From positions 1 to 32,448 of the forward strand of contig JASKKH010000019.1 in the NCBI GenBank assembly GCA_030154265.1: DNA of 32,448 nt, in the 5' to 3' direction. The stretch is from Clostridia bacterium. GTDB taxonomy: Bacteria; Bacillota; DSM-521; Neomoorellales; Neomoorellaceae. A program made the position numbers and the translations under genes. Numbering within the stretch: position 1 is the first letter of the stretch; each line of letters begins with the position of its first letter. The notes below the pieces were generated by a model. That model made no database searches. It saw only the letters and a program-made list of their open reading frames with translations, and was not told the DNA's origin. Of this stretch, positions 6,695 through 15,890 are shown in pieces.

Positions 6695-7909
6695 CTATTT
6701 GTCAGAAAACACCCGAGCAAACTTACGTTTACCTACCTGAAGTACCATACCATTAGTGATATTGATGTCATCCTCTACATTTGTTATGCGCTCACCATCA
6801 ATTTTTACAGCTCCCTGACGAACTAAACGACGAGCTTCACTGTTACTGGGAGCCAATCCAGCTCTAACTAGTAATCTGGGTAACCATATTTTTTCTTCAT
6901 TAATGTGTACTTCAGGCATATCCTCAGGTAAATCACCTTGCTGGAAGACACTGCAAAACTCCTTTTCTGCCTCCCAGGCTGCTTCTTTACTGTGATATAA
7001 AGAAACGATTTCCCTGGCTAAACGCATTTTGACATCGCGGGGATGAAGACTGCCATCTTCCAGACCCTTACGAATAGTTTCCAGTTCATCTAATGGTACA
7101 GCCGTTACCAGTTCAAAGTAAGTCATCATGAGTTCATCAGGTATGGACATGGTCTTGCCGTACATTTCTTTGGGCGTTTCATTAACCCCTATATAATTAC
7201 CGAGGCTTTTACTCATCTTTTGTACACCGTCCAGACCCGGCAAAATAGGCATCATCATGGCCACCTGAGGTTCCTGACCATAATCTCGCTGTAATTGACG
7301 TCCCATCAAAAGGTTGAACTTTTGATCTGTACCACCTAATTCGACATCAGCGTTTAAAGCTATAGAATCATAACCCTGCATCAAAGGATAGAAAAACTCA
7401 TGTACACTTATAGGCCGGTTTTCACGATAACGCTTGGCAAAATCATCACGTTCCAACATCCTCGCTACAGTAATTTTAGCAGCAAGTTCAATCACATCGG
7501 CAAAATCCAGTTTACCTAGCCAGCTGCTATTAAAAGTAACCTCGGTTTTTGCCGGGTCTAAAATCTTAAAAATTTGTTCTTTATATGTTTCAGCGTTAGC
7601 CATGACTTCTGCTTCAGTTAATTGCTTACGGGTCTCTGATTTACCGGTGGGATCACCAATTCGACCGGTAAAATCTCCTATAATTATAATTATTTGATGG
7701 CCTAGTTCCTGGAATTGGCGCAACTTTTGTAATACAACCGTATGACCCAAATGAATATCAGGGGCAGTTGGATCTAATCCCAGTTTAATGCGCAAAGGTT
7801 TACCGGTAGTAATAGATTTTTCAATTTTAGCTTTTAATTCTTCCTCAGGAACAATCTCCACTACCCCACGTCGTAAAACTTTTAATTGTCGTTCAATTTC
7901 CTTATCCAA
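6695..7909 (-). CDS. tyrS: Tyrosyl-tRNA synthetase
   Basis: This class I synthetase charges tRNA-Tyr. The 404-aa protein has the HIGH-type motif HLGH (53-56), [10 protein letters not shown] (192-201) in the active site, and KMSKS (231-235). A C-terminal S4 RNA-binding domain (about 340-400) includes [20 protein letters not shown]. The length and the [15 protein letters not shown] context fit the TyrRZ/TyrS2 branch rather than the shorter TyrS1 type. The start is TTG 7909, forced by an in-frame TGA just upstream; AAGGAGG lies about 11 nt before it. No T-box is evident in the 196-nt divergent region with the penicillin-binding protein gene. Confidence 0.96.
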   Translation of the reverse strand: MDKEIERQLKVLRRGVVEIVPEEELKAKIEKSITTGKPLRIKLGLDPTAPDIHLGHTVVLQKLRQFQELGHQIIIIIGDFTGRIGDPTGKSETRKQLTEAEVMANAETYKEQIFKILDPAKTEVTFNSSWLGKLDFADVIELAAKITVARMLERDDFAKRYRENRPISVHEFFYPLMQGYDSIALNADVELGGTDQKFNLLMGRQLQRDYGQEPQVAMMMPILPGLDGVQKMSKSLGNYIGVNETPKEMYGKTMSIPDELMMTYFELVTAVPLDELETIRKGLEDGSLHPRDVKMRLAREIVSLYHSKEAAWEAEKEFCSVFQQGDLPEDMPEVHINEEKIWLPRLLVRAGLAPSNSEARRLVRQGAVKIDGERITNVEDDINITNGMVLQVGKRKFARVFSDK

Positions 7910-8068
7910 AAATCAAAAAACCTCCTTCTAATTTTCTTCATATCTCAACTTAACCCGCAACTTTTGTATGTAATATACGTCTATTATTAATATTGGCTAA
8001 CTTGTTTAAGTTTAGCATAAGCCCCAACTATCCTTCAAGTTGATATCGTTCCCCAATGGTTAAAGCTG

Positions 8069-8094
8069 TGTTATAATAGCCGATGGAAGGAGGT
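8069..8094 (+). promoter_or_regulatory. Extended -10 promoter and RBS of the PBP gene
   Basis: TG-T-TATAAT (8069-8077) is an extended -10 element with no good -35. AAGGAGGT (8087-8094) is the ribosome-binding site. If the -10 is used, the 5' leader is only about 20-25 nt. Confidence 0.6.
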
Positions 8095-8105
8095 CTTCTG
8101 GAAAA

Positions 8106-10688
8106 ATGGCGCCAGAGAAAAAAACAAAACGTAAATTAAATGTTTTTCGTGCTATCTTACTTAGTGTACTGGTCCTTAGCATTATTGCAGTGGGCGCCGG
8201 TGCAGGTTATACAATCGACGCTATTCGTTCCATGCCGGACTGGCAACCCGAAAATCTTGAGTTAGCAATGACCACATTTATTTACGATAAAGATAATAAT
8301 TTGGTTGAAGAACTGCATGGAGAACAAAACAGAATTATTGTTCCATTAGAGAAAATACCTGAAGATTTAAAAAATGCAGTAATAGCGACAGAAGATGCAC
8401 GATTTTATCAGCACCATGGTATTGACTTAAAAGCCATCGCGCGTGCTATTTTCATAAACCTAACTAGCGGTCATATCCGCGAGGGTGGTAGTACTATAAC
8501 CCAGCAGTTAGCTAAAAATGCTTTTATTGAAAAACCTGAAAAAACAATCAAACGCAAAATTCAGGAAGCCTTTATGGCTATCCAACTTGAACGTACCTAC
8601 ACTAAAGATGAAATATTGGAAAAATACCTAAACATTGTTTACCTTGGTCCAGGCACATATGGTGTTGAAGCAGCCTCACAATATTACTTTGGTAAAAGTG
8701 TGGAAGAATTGAATCTGGCTGAGTCTTCAATATTAGCAGGGCTAATTCAGGCTCCAGCCCTTTACTCACCTTTAAACAAGGATAATGAAGAGGCCACTAA
8801 AGCCCGTCAAGCTCATGTTCTTGATAACATGGTTAAATACGGTTATATAACCCAGGAAGAAGCAGAGCAGGCTAAAAAGCAAAAATTAACCTATGAGAAA
8901 GCAAATAATACCCAGGAGGCTGCCAAGTACCCGTATTTCGTTGATGCTGTTATTGAAGAAGCCAGCCGTTTACTAGAAAACAAAGGTATTGAATCATCTC
9001 AACTTTTCACAGGTGGGTTAAAGATTTACACAACCCTTGACCCCAAAGTCCAATCCAAAATGGAAGAAGTATATAGTGATTCAAAGAACTTTCCTGCCAG
9101 TAGTACATCAGATCGTTTAATTCAAAGTGCTATGGTAGTTTTGGATCCATCAAGCGGGGAAGTAAGAGGTTTGATTGGTGGTAGAGATTACATCACCCGC
9201 CGGGGATATAACCGGGCTATTCAGGCTACTCGCCAGCCTGGTTCAATAATTAAACCTTTAGTCGTCTATGGACCGGCAGTAGAAAAAGGATATCCACCTG
9301 CCCATGTTATTTATGATATTCCCACCAGCTTTGGTAAATATACCCCGCATAACTATGATGGCCGTTACCGTGGGATGATTAGTATGCGTGAAGCTCTACG
9401 CTGGTCGGTAAATGTACCAGCAGTTAGAATGTTGAAGACTATTGGGGTTGAAACTGCTTATCAATATGGTACAAAGTTAGGGCTACCACTAAGACCTGAA
9501 GATAAAAACCTAACCTTGGCCCTGGGAACCACCTCTGTGTCACCCCTACAGATAGCTGGTGCTTATGGTGCGTTTGCAAATCGAGGAGTATACATCAAAC
9601 CTCACTTAGTAACCAAAATAACTGACCGAAAAGGTCACGTTTTAGTCAAAGTAGTTCCTCAAAAAACTCCTGTTTGGAGTGAACAAACAGCCTATCTTGT
9701 AACTGATATGTTACAGACTGTAGTCAGATCTGGTACCGGTACCCGTGCTAGAATGAATCGACCAGTAGCCGGTAAAACAGGTACAACCTCATTACCAGAA
9801 AAATATAGTTATTTACACGGTGAAATGGATGCCTGGTTTGTCGGTTACACTCCTGAATTAGTAGGCGTTGTTTGGATGGGTTATGATGAATTTGACCCAG
9901 AACATTACCTTAAAAGCGTATTTGGAGGAGGACATCCGGCTAGTATCTGGAAAAAGGTTATTAGTGCAGCATTAGAAGGTGTTCCTGTAAAAGATTTCCC
10001 GCGTCCAAGCGGTATCGTTTATGCTGATATAGACGCCAAGTCAGGACAGTATCCCAGCGATTTAACACCTGAAAAATTTATTGTTAAAGAAATATTTACA
10101 CAAAACATGCTGCCGCATAAAGTCTCCGATGCTTGGGTAAAAACCCAAATTTGCACCGAAACCGCTAAACTTGCTACACCTTACTGTCCGGAAGTAGTTA
10201 CAAAAGTATTTTTAAAAACGCCTGAAGGATATTCAGATAAAGCCGAAGACTTTTACCTTATGGCACCTAAAGAAATATGTCCTGTACATGGTGGAGGAAT
10301 TAAAACTGGGGAAACGCCAATAGTTGATAAAACGCCTGATAATGAAAATGAAAACAGCCAGCCAACTATGGAACAAAATAATTCAGAACAACAAAAACTC
10401 ATTGCCCCAAATCTTAATGCAAGGTTAGAAGTTGACCCTAATGTAACCAAACCACGGGTAATTCTAAACTGGGATTCTCAGAATAATAATGATGAAATCC
10501 TATATTCAATAGAAAGGCATAGCAAAAAAGGCGGTCGTAAAAATATAGCAATTGTTAAAGAAACCACTTATACTGATGCCAATGTTAGACCAGGAACCAC
10601 TTACCATTACCGGGTTATCGCCTTAAATGAACAAGATGATGTTAGTAAACAGTCTAATGAAGTGACTATTACCATTCCAAAAAGATAA
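8106..10688 (+). CDS. Class A penicillin-binding protein (PBP1A type)
   Basis: This is a bifunctional peptidoglycan glycosyltransferase and transpeptidase, 860 aa, anchored by one N-terminal membrane helix (about 14-36). The GT51 domain has Glu96 in TEDARFYQHHG, GGSTITQQLAKN (127-138) and the KDEILEKYLN motif. The transpeptidase domain has Ser380-x-x-Lys383 in RQPGSIIKP, SVN (434-436) and KTGT (557-560). The C-terminus has a cysteine-containing linker (CTETAK, YCPEV, CPVHGG), an Asn/Gln-rich hinge at about 755-775, and a terminal fibronectin type III-like domain ending TYHYRVIALNEQD. It is the only rightward gene in the middle region and is convergent with mutS2. Genes of this layout are usually called pbpA, ponA or mrcA; I leave the symbol blank. 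Confidence 0.95.
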   Translation: MAPEKKTKRKLNVFRAILLSVLVLSIIAVGAGAGYTIDAIRSMPDWQPENLELAMTTFIYDKDNNLVEELHGEQNRIIVPLEKIPEDLKNAVIATEDARFYQHHGIDLKAIARAIFINLTSGHIREGGSTITQQLAKNAFIEKPEKTIKRKIQEAFMAIQLERTYTKDEILEKYLNIVYLGPGTYGVEAASQYYFGKSVEELNLAESSILAGLIQAPALYSPLNKDNEEATKARQAHVLDNMVKYGYITQEEAEQAKKQKLTYEKANNTQEAAKYPYFVDAVIEEASRLLENKGIESSQLFTGGLKIYTTLDPKVQSKMEEVYSDSKNFPASSTSDRLIQSAMVVLDPSSGEVRGLIGGRDYITRRGYNRAIQATRQPGSIIKPLVVYGPAVEKGYPPAHVIYDIPTSFGKYTPHNYDGRYRGMISMREALRWSVNVPAVRMLKTIGVETAYQYGTKLGLPLRPEDKNLTLALGTTSVSPLQIAGAYGAFANRGVYIKPHLVTKITDRKGHVLVKVVPQKTPVWSEQTAYLVTDMLQTVVRSGTGTRARMNRPVAGKTGTTSLPEKYSYLHGEMDAWFVGYTPELVGVVWMGYDEFDPEHYLKSVFGGGHPASIWKKVISAALEGVPVKDFPRPSGIVYADIDAKSGQYPSDLTPEKFIVKEIFTQNMLPHKVSDAWVKTQICTETAKLATPYCPEVVTKVFLKTPEGYSDKAEDFYLMAPKEICPVHGGGIKTGETPIVDKTPDNENENSQPTMEQNNSEQQKLIAPNLNARLEVDPNVTKPRVILNWDSQNNNDEILYSIERHSKKGGRKNIAIVKETTYTDANVRPGTTYHYRVIALNEQDDVSKQSNEVTITIPKR

Positions 10689-10708
10689 AATTATAACCCC
10701 AAAAAAAT

Positions 10709-10761
10709 TATCCCGTATCACTACAAAAGTGGTACGGGATTAACTATTTATGACGCGATTT
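10709..10761. repeat. 53-bp palindromic dispersed repeat, copy B (probable terminator)
   Basis: This is identical to 3669-3721. The 13-bp stem (10710-10722 with 10728-10740) lies between the convergent PBP and mutS2 genes. On the minus strand it is followed by AA and seven T (10701-10707), so it can terminate mutS2. The repeat's last bases overlap the mutS2 stop codon (10760-10762). Left of the stem the similarity to copy A continues imperfectly (AACCCCAAAAAAA against AATCCCAAAAAA). Confidence 0.85.
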
Positions 10762-13129
10762 ATTTCCCGACATCAACAACTGTAACACCACTACCGCCTT
10801 CACCAGCACCACCTAAACGAAAACTTTTTACTAAGGGGTGGTTCCGTAGATAATCTTGTAAAGCCCCTCTTAAAACCCCTGTGCCTTTACCATGAATTAT
10901 ACTAACTCTATTTAATCCTGATAGAACAACGTCATCCAAGTATTTATCTGTCTGGTGTATAGCCTCTTCTACTGTCATCCCTCGTAAATCTATTTCCGGG
11001 CTTATGTTGTTTGTACTGGTTGTTCTTACTGTCCAACCATCTGTCTGTGTCTGTTTTTTAACCCTTGGTGATGATTTAATAAGGCGCAGGTCTTTAAGAT
11101 TAACATTCATTTTTAAGACACCTACTCTAACTAAGACCTCTCCTTGGTCATTGGGTGGATTGATAACCTCTCCTTCCTGTCCCACGGATTGGATAATGAC
11201 TCTGTCCCCTGCCTTAACCTTGGCAGGTGGTTTTCCAGAAGGAACGGGTTGATAGGAGGTTATCTTTCCTTCAACATCCTCTTCCAAATTCTTTAGACGT
11301 CTACGAGCCATCTCGATAGCCCGTTGCTTATCCCTTACACTTTCTTTAGCTAATTCTTTTTCTAATCCGGACATAATTTCCCGAATTTCAGCCCGAGCTC
11401 TTCTAAGTAAAAGACGGGCCTCCTCCCGCATCTTTTCCGTTTGCTTAGCAGCTTTCTTCTGCCACTCTAACTTGGCCTTTTCAATTTCGGCCTTCTTAGC
11501 TTCCGTTTCTATACGTATGCGTTCAGCCTTAGCACGCTCCTCAGCACTAACCCGTTTATCTTCCGTTAATCCAGAAATCAAACGACTTACACGTTTACTT
11601 TCTTCACTAAGTAAACTCCGGCCTCTTTCAATTATTGACTGCGGTAAACCCAGGCGAGAAGCAATGGTAAAAGCATTACTTTCTCCAGGAGTACCAATAA
11701 TGAGATTATAAGTAGGTCTTAAGGTACGGCTATCAAATTCAACAGCAGCATTCTCTACTCTAGGAGTAGCATAAGCATAGGCTTTTAATTCGCTATAATG
11801 GGTAGTCGCTACTGTACGTACTCCTGCCTCTGTAAGATAATCCAGGATAGCCATGGCAAGGGCTGCCCCTTCAGTGGGATCTGTACCAGCGCCTAATTCA
11901 TCTAATAATACCAAACTACCTGGCTTTACCTCTTTAAGAATGTTTATTATCTGATCCATATGAGCCGAAAAGGTACTTAAGGATTGTTCTATGCTTTGTT
12001 CATCGCCAATATCAGCATATACTGATGCAGTAACAGAAATCTCTGTACTTTCTGCTGCCGGTAGATGCAAACCACACTGAGCCATTAGTGTAAACAAACC
12101 TATAGTTTTTAGGGTTACCGTCTTACCACCGGTGTTGGGTCCGGTTATCACCAACGTATCAAAATCATACCCTAACTCAATGGTAACAGGAACGACCTTA
12201 TCACCAAGGAGAGGATGCCGTCCTTTATTAATGCGCCAACATCCTTTAGAATTTAGTGATACCGGCTGAGCTTTCATCTTATGGCTTAACCTACCCTTGG
12301 CCAGAGTGAAATCCAGCTCTCCCAAGGCTGTCAAGGTAGCCAAAATATTATCTTTTTCCTCTTTAATAAGACTACTGAGGCTCATAAGAATTTCTTCAAC
12401 CTCTTTGTACTCAGCAGCCTGAAGCTGACGTAGTTCATTATTTAACTCAACGAGAGCCATCGGTTCAATAAAAAGGGTTGCTCCGCTGGCCGATTGGTCA
12501 TGGATAAGGCCTCTTACGTGTTGTCGGTACTCTTGTTTAACAGGTAGAACATATCGGTCATTACGAATGGTATATAAGTTATCCTGTAAATATTTCTGCA
12601 TTTCAGAAGAACGCAAAAAACTATCAAGTCGTTCCTTTATTCTATCCTGAGTCCTTTTAATCTGCTGTCTCAAATTAAACAAACGGGGTGTGGCCTGATC
12701 CATTACCTCCCCTTCAGGTCCAATTGAATTTTCTATAGCCTTTGTAAGCTTACGGAAATCTCCAATATTAGAGACCATCTGCTTCAAATTTGGCCATTCA
12801 CCCTCTATTCCAAGGATGAATTTACGTATACGCCAGGCATTAACCAGGGTGGTTTTTACCCTTAAAAGCTCAGACCCCTCTAACAACCCTCCAACAGCTG
12901 CCCTTCTGATTTCCGGACGAACATCATAAATATTCCCAAGTGGTAGATCAGGATAGCGCAGCAATATCTGATCCCCTTCGGTAGTTGCCATCTGTCGCCG
13001 TTTTACAGTCTCAAGGTCACGAACAGGTTCTAAAGACTTTACCAATTCAGCTCCTAAGGGTGAAATACAGTTTGCCTCTAAGCGATCCAGGATTTTATTT
13101 AATTCTAATTTTAAATTAGACTTATTCAA
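10760..13129 (-). CDS. mutS2: MutS2 ATPase/Smr-domain protein
   Basis: MutS2 proteins suppress homologous recombination or, as shown in Bacillus, help rescue collided ribosomes. The 789-aa length is normal. A lever/core region precedes the ATPase, with Walker A TGPNTGGKT (329-337), Walker B LVLLDELGAGTDP (406-418) and the ABC-type THYSELK segment. A long charged coiled coil occupies about 510-640. A linker with a small beta domain and a C-terminal Smr domain (IDLRGMTVEEA, then SIIHGKGTGVLR) follow. The start is TTG 13129 behind GGGGGCAGATGA. It has its own promoter and is convergent with the PBP gene. Confidence 0.95.
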   Translation of the reverse strand: MNKSNLKLELNKILDRLEANCISPLGAELVKSLEPVRDLETVKRRQMATTEGDQILLRYPDLPLGNIYDVRPEIRRAAVGGLLEGSELLRVKTTLVNAWRIRKFILGIEGEWPNLKQMVSNIGDFRKLTKAIENSIGPEGEVMDQATPRLFNLRQQIKRTQDRIKERLDSFLRSSEMQKYLQDNLYTIRNDRYVLPVKQEYRQHVRGLIHDQSASGATLFIEPMALVELNNELRQLQAAEYKEVEEILMSLSSLIKEEKDNILATLTALGELDFTLAKGRLSHKMKAQPVSLNSKGCWRINKGRHPLLGDKVVPVTIELGYDFDTLVITGPNTGGKTVTLKTIGLFTLMAQCGLHLPAAESTEISVTASVYADIGDEQSIEQSLSTFSAHMDQIINILKEVKPGSLVLLDELGAGTDPTEGAALAMAILDYLTEAGVRTVATTHYSELKAYAYATPRVENAAVEFDSRTLRPTYNLIIGTPGESNAFTIASRLGLPQSIIERGRSLLSEESKRVSRLISGLTEDKRVSAEERAKAERIRIETEAKKAEIEKAKLEWQKKAAKQTEKMREEARLLLRRARAEIREIMSGLEKELAKESVRDKQRAIEMARRRLKNLEEDVEGKITSYQPVPSGKPPAKVKAGDRVIIQSVGQEGEVINPPNDQGEVLVRVGVLKMNVNLKDLRLIKSSPRVKKQTQTDGWTVRTTSTNNISPEIDLRGMTVEEAIHQTDKYLDDVVLSGLNRVSIIHGKGTGVLRGALQDYLRNHPLVKSFRLGGAGEGGSGVTVVDVGK

Positions 13130-13161
13130 TCATCTGCCCCCATTTTCCCTTTGTCTCCCTC

Positions 13162-13190
13162 ATAATAACTATATCATCTTTTTAGGTCAA
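13162..13190 (-). promoter_or_regulatory. sigma-A promoter of mutS2
   Basis: On the minus strand TTGACC (13185-13190) and TATTAT (13162-13167) are spaced by 17 nt, about 33 nt upstream of the mutS2 start. Confidence 0.75.
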
Positions 13191-13194
13191 CAGG

Positions 13195-13221
13195 AAAGCC
13201 AGGCCATGAATACCTGGCTTT
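13195..13221 (-). terminator. Hairpin terminator after the U32 gene
   Basis: AAAGCCAGG (13195-13203) pairs with CCTGGCTTT (13213-13221). The T-run after the stem is short on the minus strand, so strength is uncertain. Confidence 0.55.
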
Positions 13222-13261
13222 AGATAATAAACTTCCCACGATTTTTTCTTTCCACAGAATT

Positions 13262-15778
13262 TTAAATCACTCCACGGAAGTAATGACCCCGAGTAATACC
13301 CTTAGGGGCAAGAGCCTTAACCTCCTCTACTGCAGCTGCCAAAATCTCCCCTTCATTCCTCATACCTAGTGATGCCAGGGCTTTACGGTAAATACCTGTA
13401 ATTCTATTGATATATTTAGGCGATTTTTCGCGGATTTCTAACCTAACCCAATTTAACCCCGGAACTTTAATCTTTCCTAAATGGTCAATCATCGTTAATT
13501 CTTTAGCGTTATACAAGTAAAAACGGCAATTCCGGTCAGTATTAACGGGAAATACCAAGTTCAAACGATCCTTCAAACTATATTTGCCTTTTAGACATGG
13601 TCCATTACATACCTGTCCCAGTTTTTTTCCACCTAAACGCGCTCCCAAAACACAGTGGGCTGAAATCATCAAAGGCAGGGCACCATGAACAATAACTTCT
13701 AAAGGTAATTCAGCCTTTAAATCCTGTATTTGTTCCAGCTTCATTTCTGGAGACAGAGTTACACCTTGTAAACCTTCTACCATTAACGCTTCTACCGTAC
13801 TACTATTAAAAATGTTTAAGGAATAATCACCCCAACCTTTTATACCTTTATCTTTTAAAAGTTTTAAGCCTCCCAAATTAGCAACTAATACGGTGCTTAT
13901 TCCCGCTTCCATAATTCTTTCCAGTTGCGCGGTAACCTGCTTAGCTTCCTTTTCATGCCACAACCGAGGTAAGGCAGGGATAAATTCTGCTCCTTTTTTT
14001 GTTACCTCATTTGCCAATTCAAAATAATCTTCGGTCTTTAAAGGAACGTTACCACGCCAAACCTCACCAGTCAGATAAATACGCTCGGCTCCAGCTGCTA
14101 AAGCAGCCCTGACTCCATCTGCATCACCAACAGCAACTGCCAACCGCGGTCTAACTTCCTCTATAATCTTATTCCTATCAATCTTTTTAGTAATCTTTTT
14201 AAGCTTGCCTTTGAAATCCGGTGATGCTGAAACCCATTTAGGCCACGAAGCCAAACGCTTTTCCCTTAACTCTTCGATTACATCACGACGTATCTTATTT
14301 AACTCACTTAAAGGAACCATTACCGGACTCTCCAGGTGTGAAATAACACGCTCTAATCTGTAAGGTGTATTACCTAAACGCCCGAGTTGTTTCGATAGAA
14401 CATCTTCATTAAGGGGATGTCGTTTTGCCACCTCAGCATTTACTGCTGTATATGCCTCTGCCCTATTACCTTTTGGATCAGTTACTTCCAGATATAAAGG
14501 TTCTCCGGGCTTAGCCTTGACCGTAAAGGTTAACGGTATAGACCTATCTTCCTTACTCGAAGTATAAGTGCACCTTATATCTTTAAGCAATTTAATGTCA
14601 CTTGTTTTAAATATTCTATCTCCCGTCCTGCTATTAGACGGCAGTTCAAGCATTACCGTGGAGCCAGCCGGCGCTGATGTAACTTCACAATTATCAAGCC
14701 AAATTTTATTTACAACCACTCCCTGGTGTCCTCCACGGCTAACCCAAACGTTCAAGCCATCACCTTTATATAAGGGTGCCTCGAGATTTACTTTATAACG
14801 TTTACCCAGTCGCCTTCCAACCCTGCCTAGATATAAACCACGATTGTTAGGTCGACCATAACCCATCAGTTCAGCACCAGGATCCCCCTTAAGATATCCT
14901 GGGGTGAAATCACGGTTAAAAATTTGGGCCACAGCTGTCTCTTCTTCAGCAGAGACTTTAAAATTCCTGGGGTCGCTTAAGTAACGATCAATAACCTGAC
15001 GATAAGCCCTTGTAACTACACCAACATATTCCGCTCGTCGCATCCGGCCTTCAATTTTAAAGGATTTAACCCCTGCTTCAATTAACCGGGGTACTAAATC
15101 AAGGGTGTAAAGGTCACGTGTACTCAAAAGATGCTCCGGTTTTAATTCTATATTTTTATTTTTATCATCAACTAAAGTATAGCTTAGTCGACAAGGTTGA
15201 GCACAACGCCCCCGGTTACCACTACGACCACCAACCATACTGCTAAACAGGCATTGTCCTGAATAAGAATAACATAAAGCACCATGAACAAATGCTTCCA
15301 ATTCCAATTTTACTTGACGATAAATATCTCTAATATCTTCCAGAGACAGTTCTCTACCTAAGACAACACGCTTAAATCCTTTCTCTTCTAAGTACCTGGC
15401 GCCTGCCGCATTGGTAACCGTCATTTGAGTGCTCCCAATCAAGGGTAGATCAGGTAAAAGACGCTTTGCCCAATAAGCCAGACCTAAATCCTGAATAATA
15501 ACACCGTCTACCCTGGCATTAGCAAGAAAATGAAGATAATCTAAAGCCTTTGGTATTTCTTCATCAGCCAATAAGATATTTACAGTTACATAAACACGTA
15601 CATCACGTTCATGAGCATAGTTAATAGCATTAATAATCTCGTCTTCATTAAAGTTTTCTGCTCCCTCGCGGGCATTAAATGATTTCCCGCCAAGATAAAT
15701 AGCATCAGCACCATTGGCAATGGCTGCTTTTAATGCCTCTGAATTGCCCGCAGGAGCCATTAATTCTGGTTTTTCCAC
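13262..15778 (-). CDS. U32 family protein, RlhA/TrhP-like, long form with DUF3656
   Basis: U32 proteins once called peptidases include RlhA and TrhP, which hydroxylate 23S rRNA and tRNA. This long form opens with KPELMAPAGNSEALKAA and GADAIYLG. In the 843-residue numbering from ATG 15793, four cysteines at 174, 181, 197 and 201 (HGALCYSYSGQC and GRCAQPC) match the Fe-S ligands of the family. A DUF3656-like region follows. A second U32-like half carries HGALPLMISAHC, QVCNGPC and DRNCR, suggesting a second cluster. I prefer the GTG start at 15778 because GAGGTG lies 7 nt before it. The ATG at 15793 is possible but would overlap the Shine-Dalgarno. RNA hydroxylation is an inference; the substrate is unknown. 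Confidence 0.87.
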   Translation of the reverse strand: MEKPELMAPAGNSEALKAAIANGADAIYLGGKSFNAREGAENFNEDEIINAINYAHERDVRVYVTVNILLADEEIPKALDYLHFLANARVDGVIIQDLGLAYWAKRLLPDLPLIGSTQMTVTNAAGARYLEEKGFKRVVLGRELSLEDIRDIYRQVKLELEAFVHGALCYSYSGQCLFSSMVGGRSGNRGRCAQPCRLSYTLVDDKNKNIELKPEHLLSTRDLYTLDLVPRLIEAGVKSFKIEGRMRRAEYVGVVTRAYRQVIDRYLSDPRNFKVSAEEETAVAQIFNRDFTPGYLKGDPGAELMGYGRPNNRGLYLGRVGRRLGKRYKVNLEAPLYKGDGLNVWVSRGGHQGVVVNKIWLDNCEVTSAPAGSTVMLELPSNSRTGDRIFKTSDIKLLKDIRCTYTSSKEDRSIPLTFTVKAKPGEPLYLEVTDPKGNRAEAYTAVNAEVAKRHPLNEDVLSKQLGRLGNTPYRLERVISHLESPVMVPLSELNKIRRDVIEELREKRLASWPKWVSASPDFKGKLKKITKKIDRNKIIEEVRPRLAVAVGDADGVRAALAAGAERIYLTGEVWRGNVPLKTEDYFELANEVTKKGAEFIPALPRLWHEKEAKQVTAQLERIMEAGISTVLVANLGGLKLLKDKGIKGWGDYSLNIFNSSTVEALMVEGLQGVTLSPEMKLEQIQDLKAELPLEVIVHGALPLMISAHCVLGARLGGKKLGQVCNGPCLKGKYSLKDRLNLVFPVNTDRNCRFYLYNAKELTMIDHLGKIKVPGLNWVRLEIREKSPKYINRITGIYRKALASLGMRNEGEILAAAVEEVKALAPKGITRGHYFRGVI

Positions 15779-15821
15779 ATTTGTACACCTCATGCTATAT
15801 TATATCTTGCTAGGCAATAAG

Positions 15822-15860
15822 AAAAAATGCCAGCAGTCGATTTTTCCAACTACCAGCATT
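15822..15860 (-). terminator. Intrinsic terminator of the AAA+/Fis regulator
   Basis: AATGCCAGCAGT (15826-15837) pairs with ACTACCAGCATT (15849-15860) on the minus strand, using some G-T pairs, and is followed by six T (15822-15827). It separates the regulator from the U32 gene. Confidence 0.7.
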
Positions 15861-15890
15861 TTAACCTTCAATAATATTATTAGACAAACT

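Noticed and set aside
7910-8105. A T-box upstream of tyrS
   Set aside because: There is no TGGN-ACC core and no terminator in this 196-nt divergent region.
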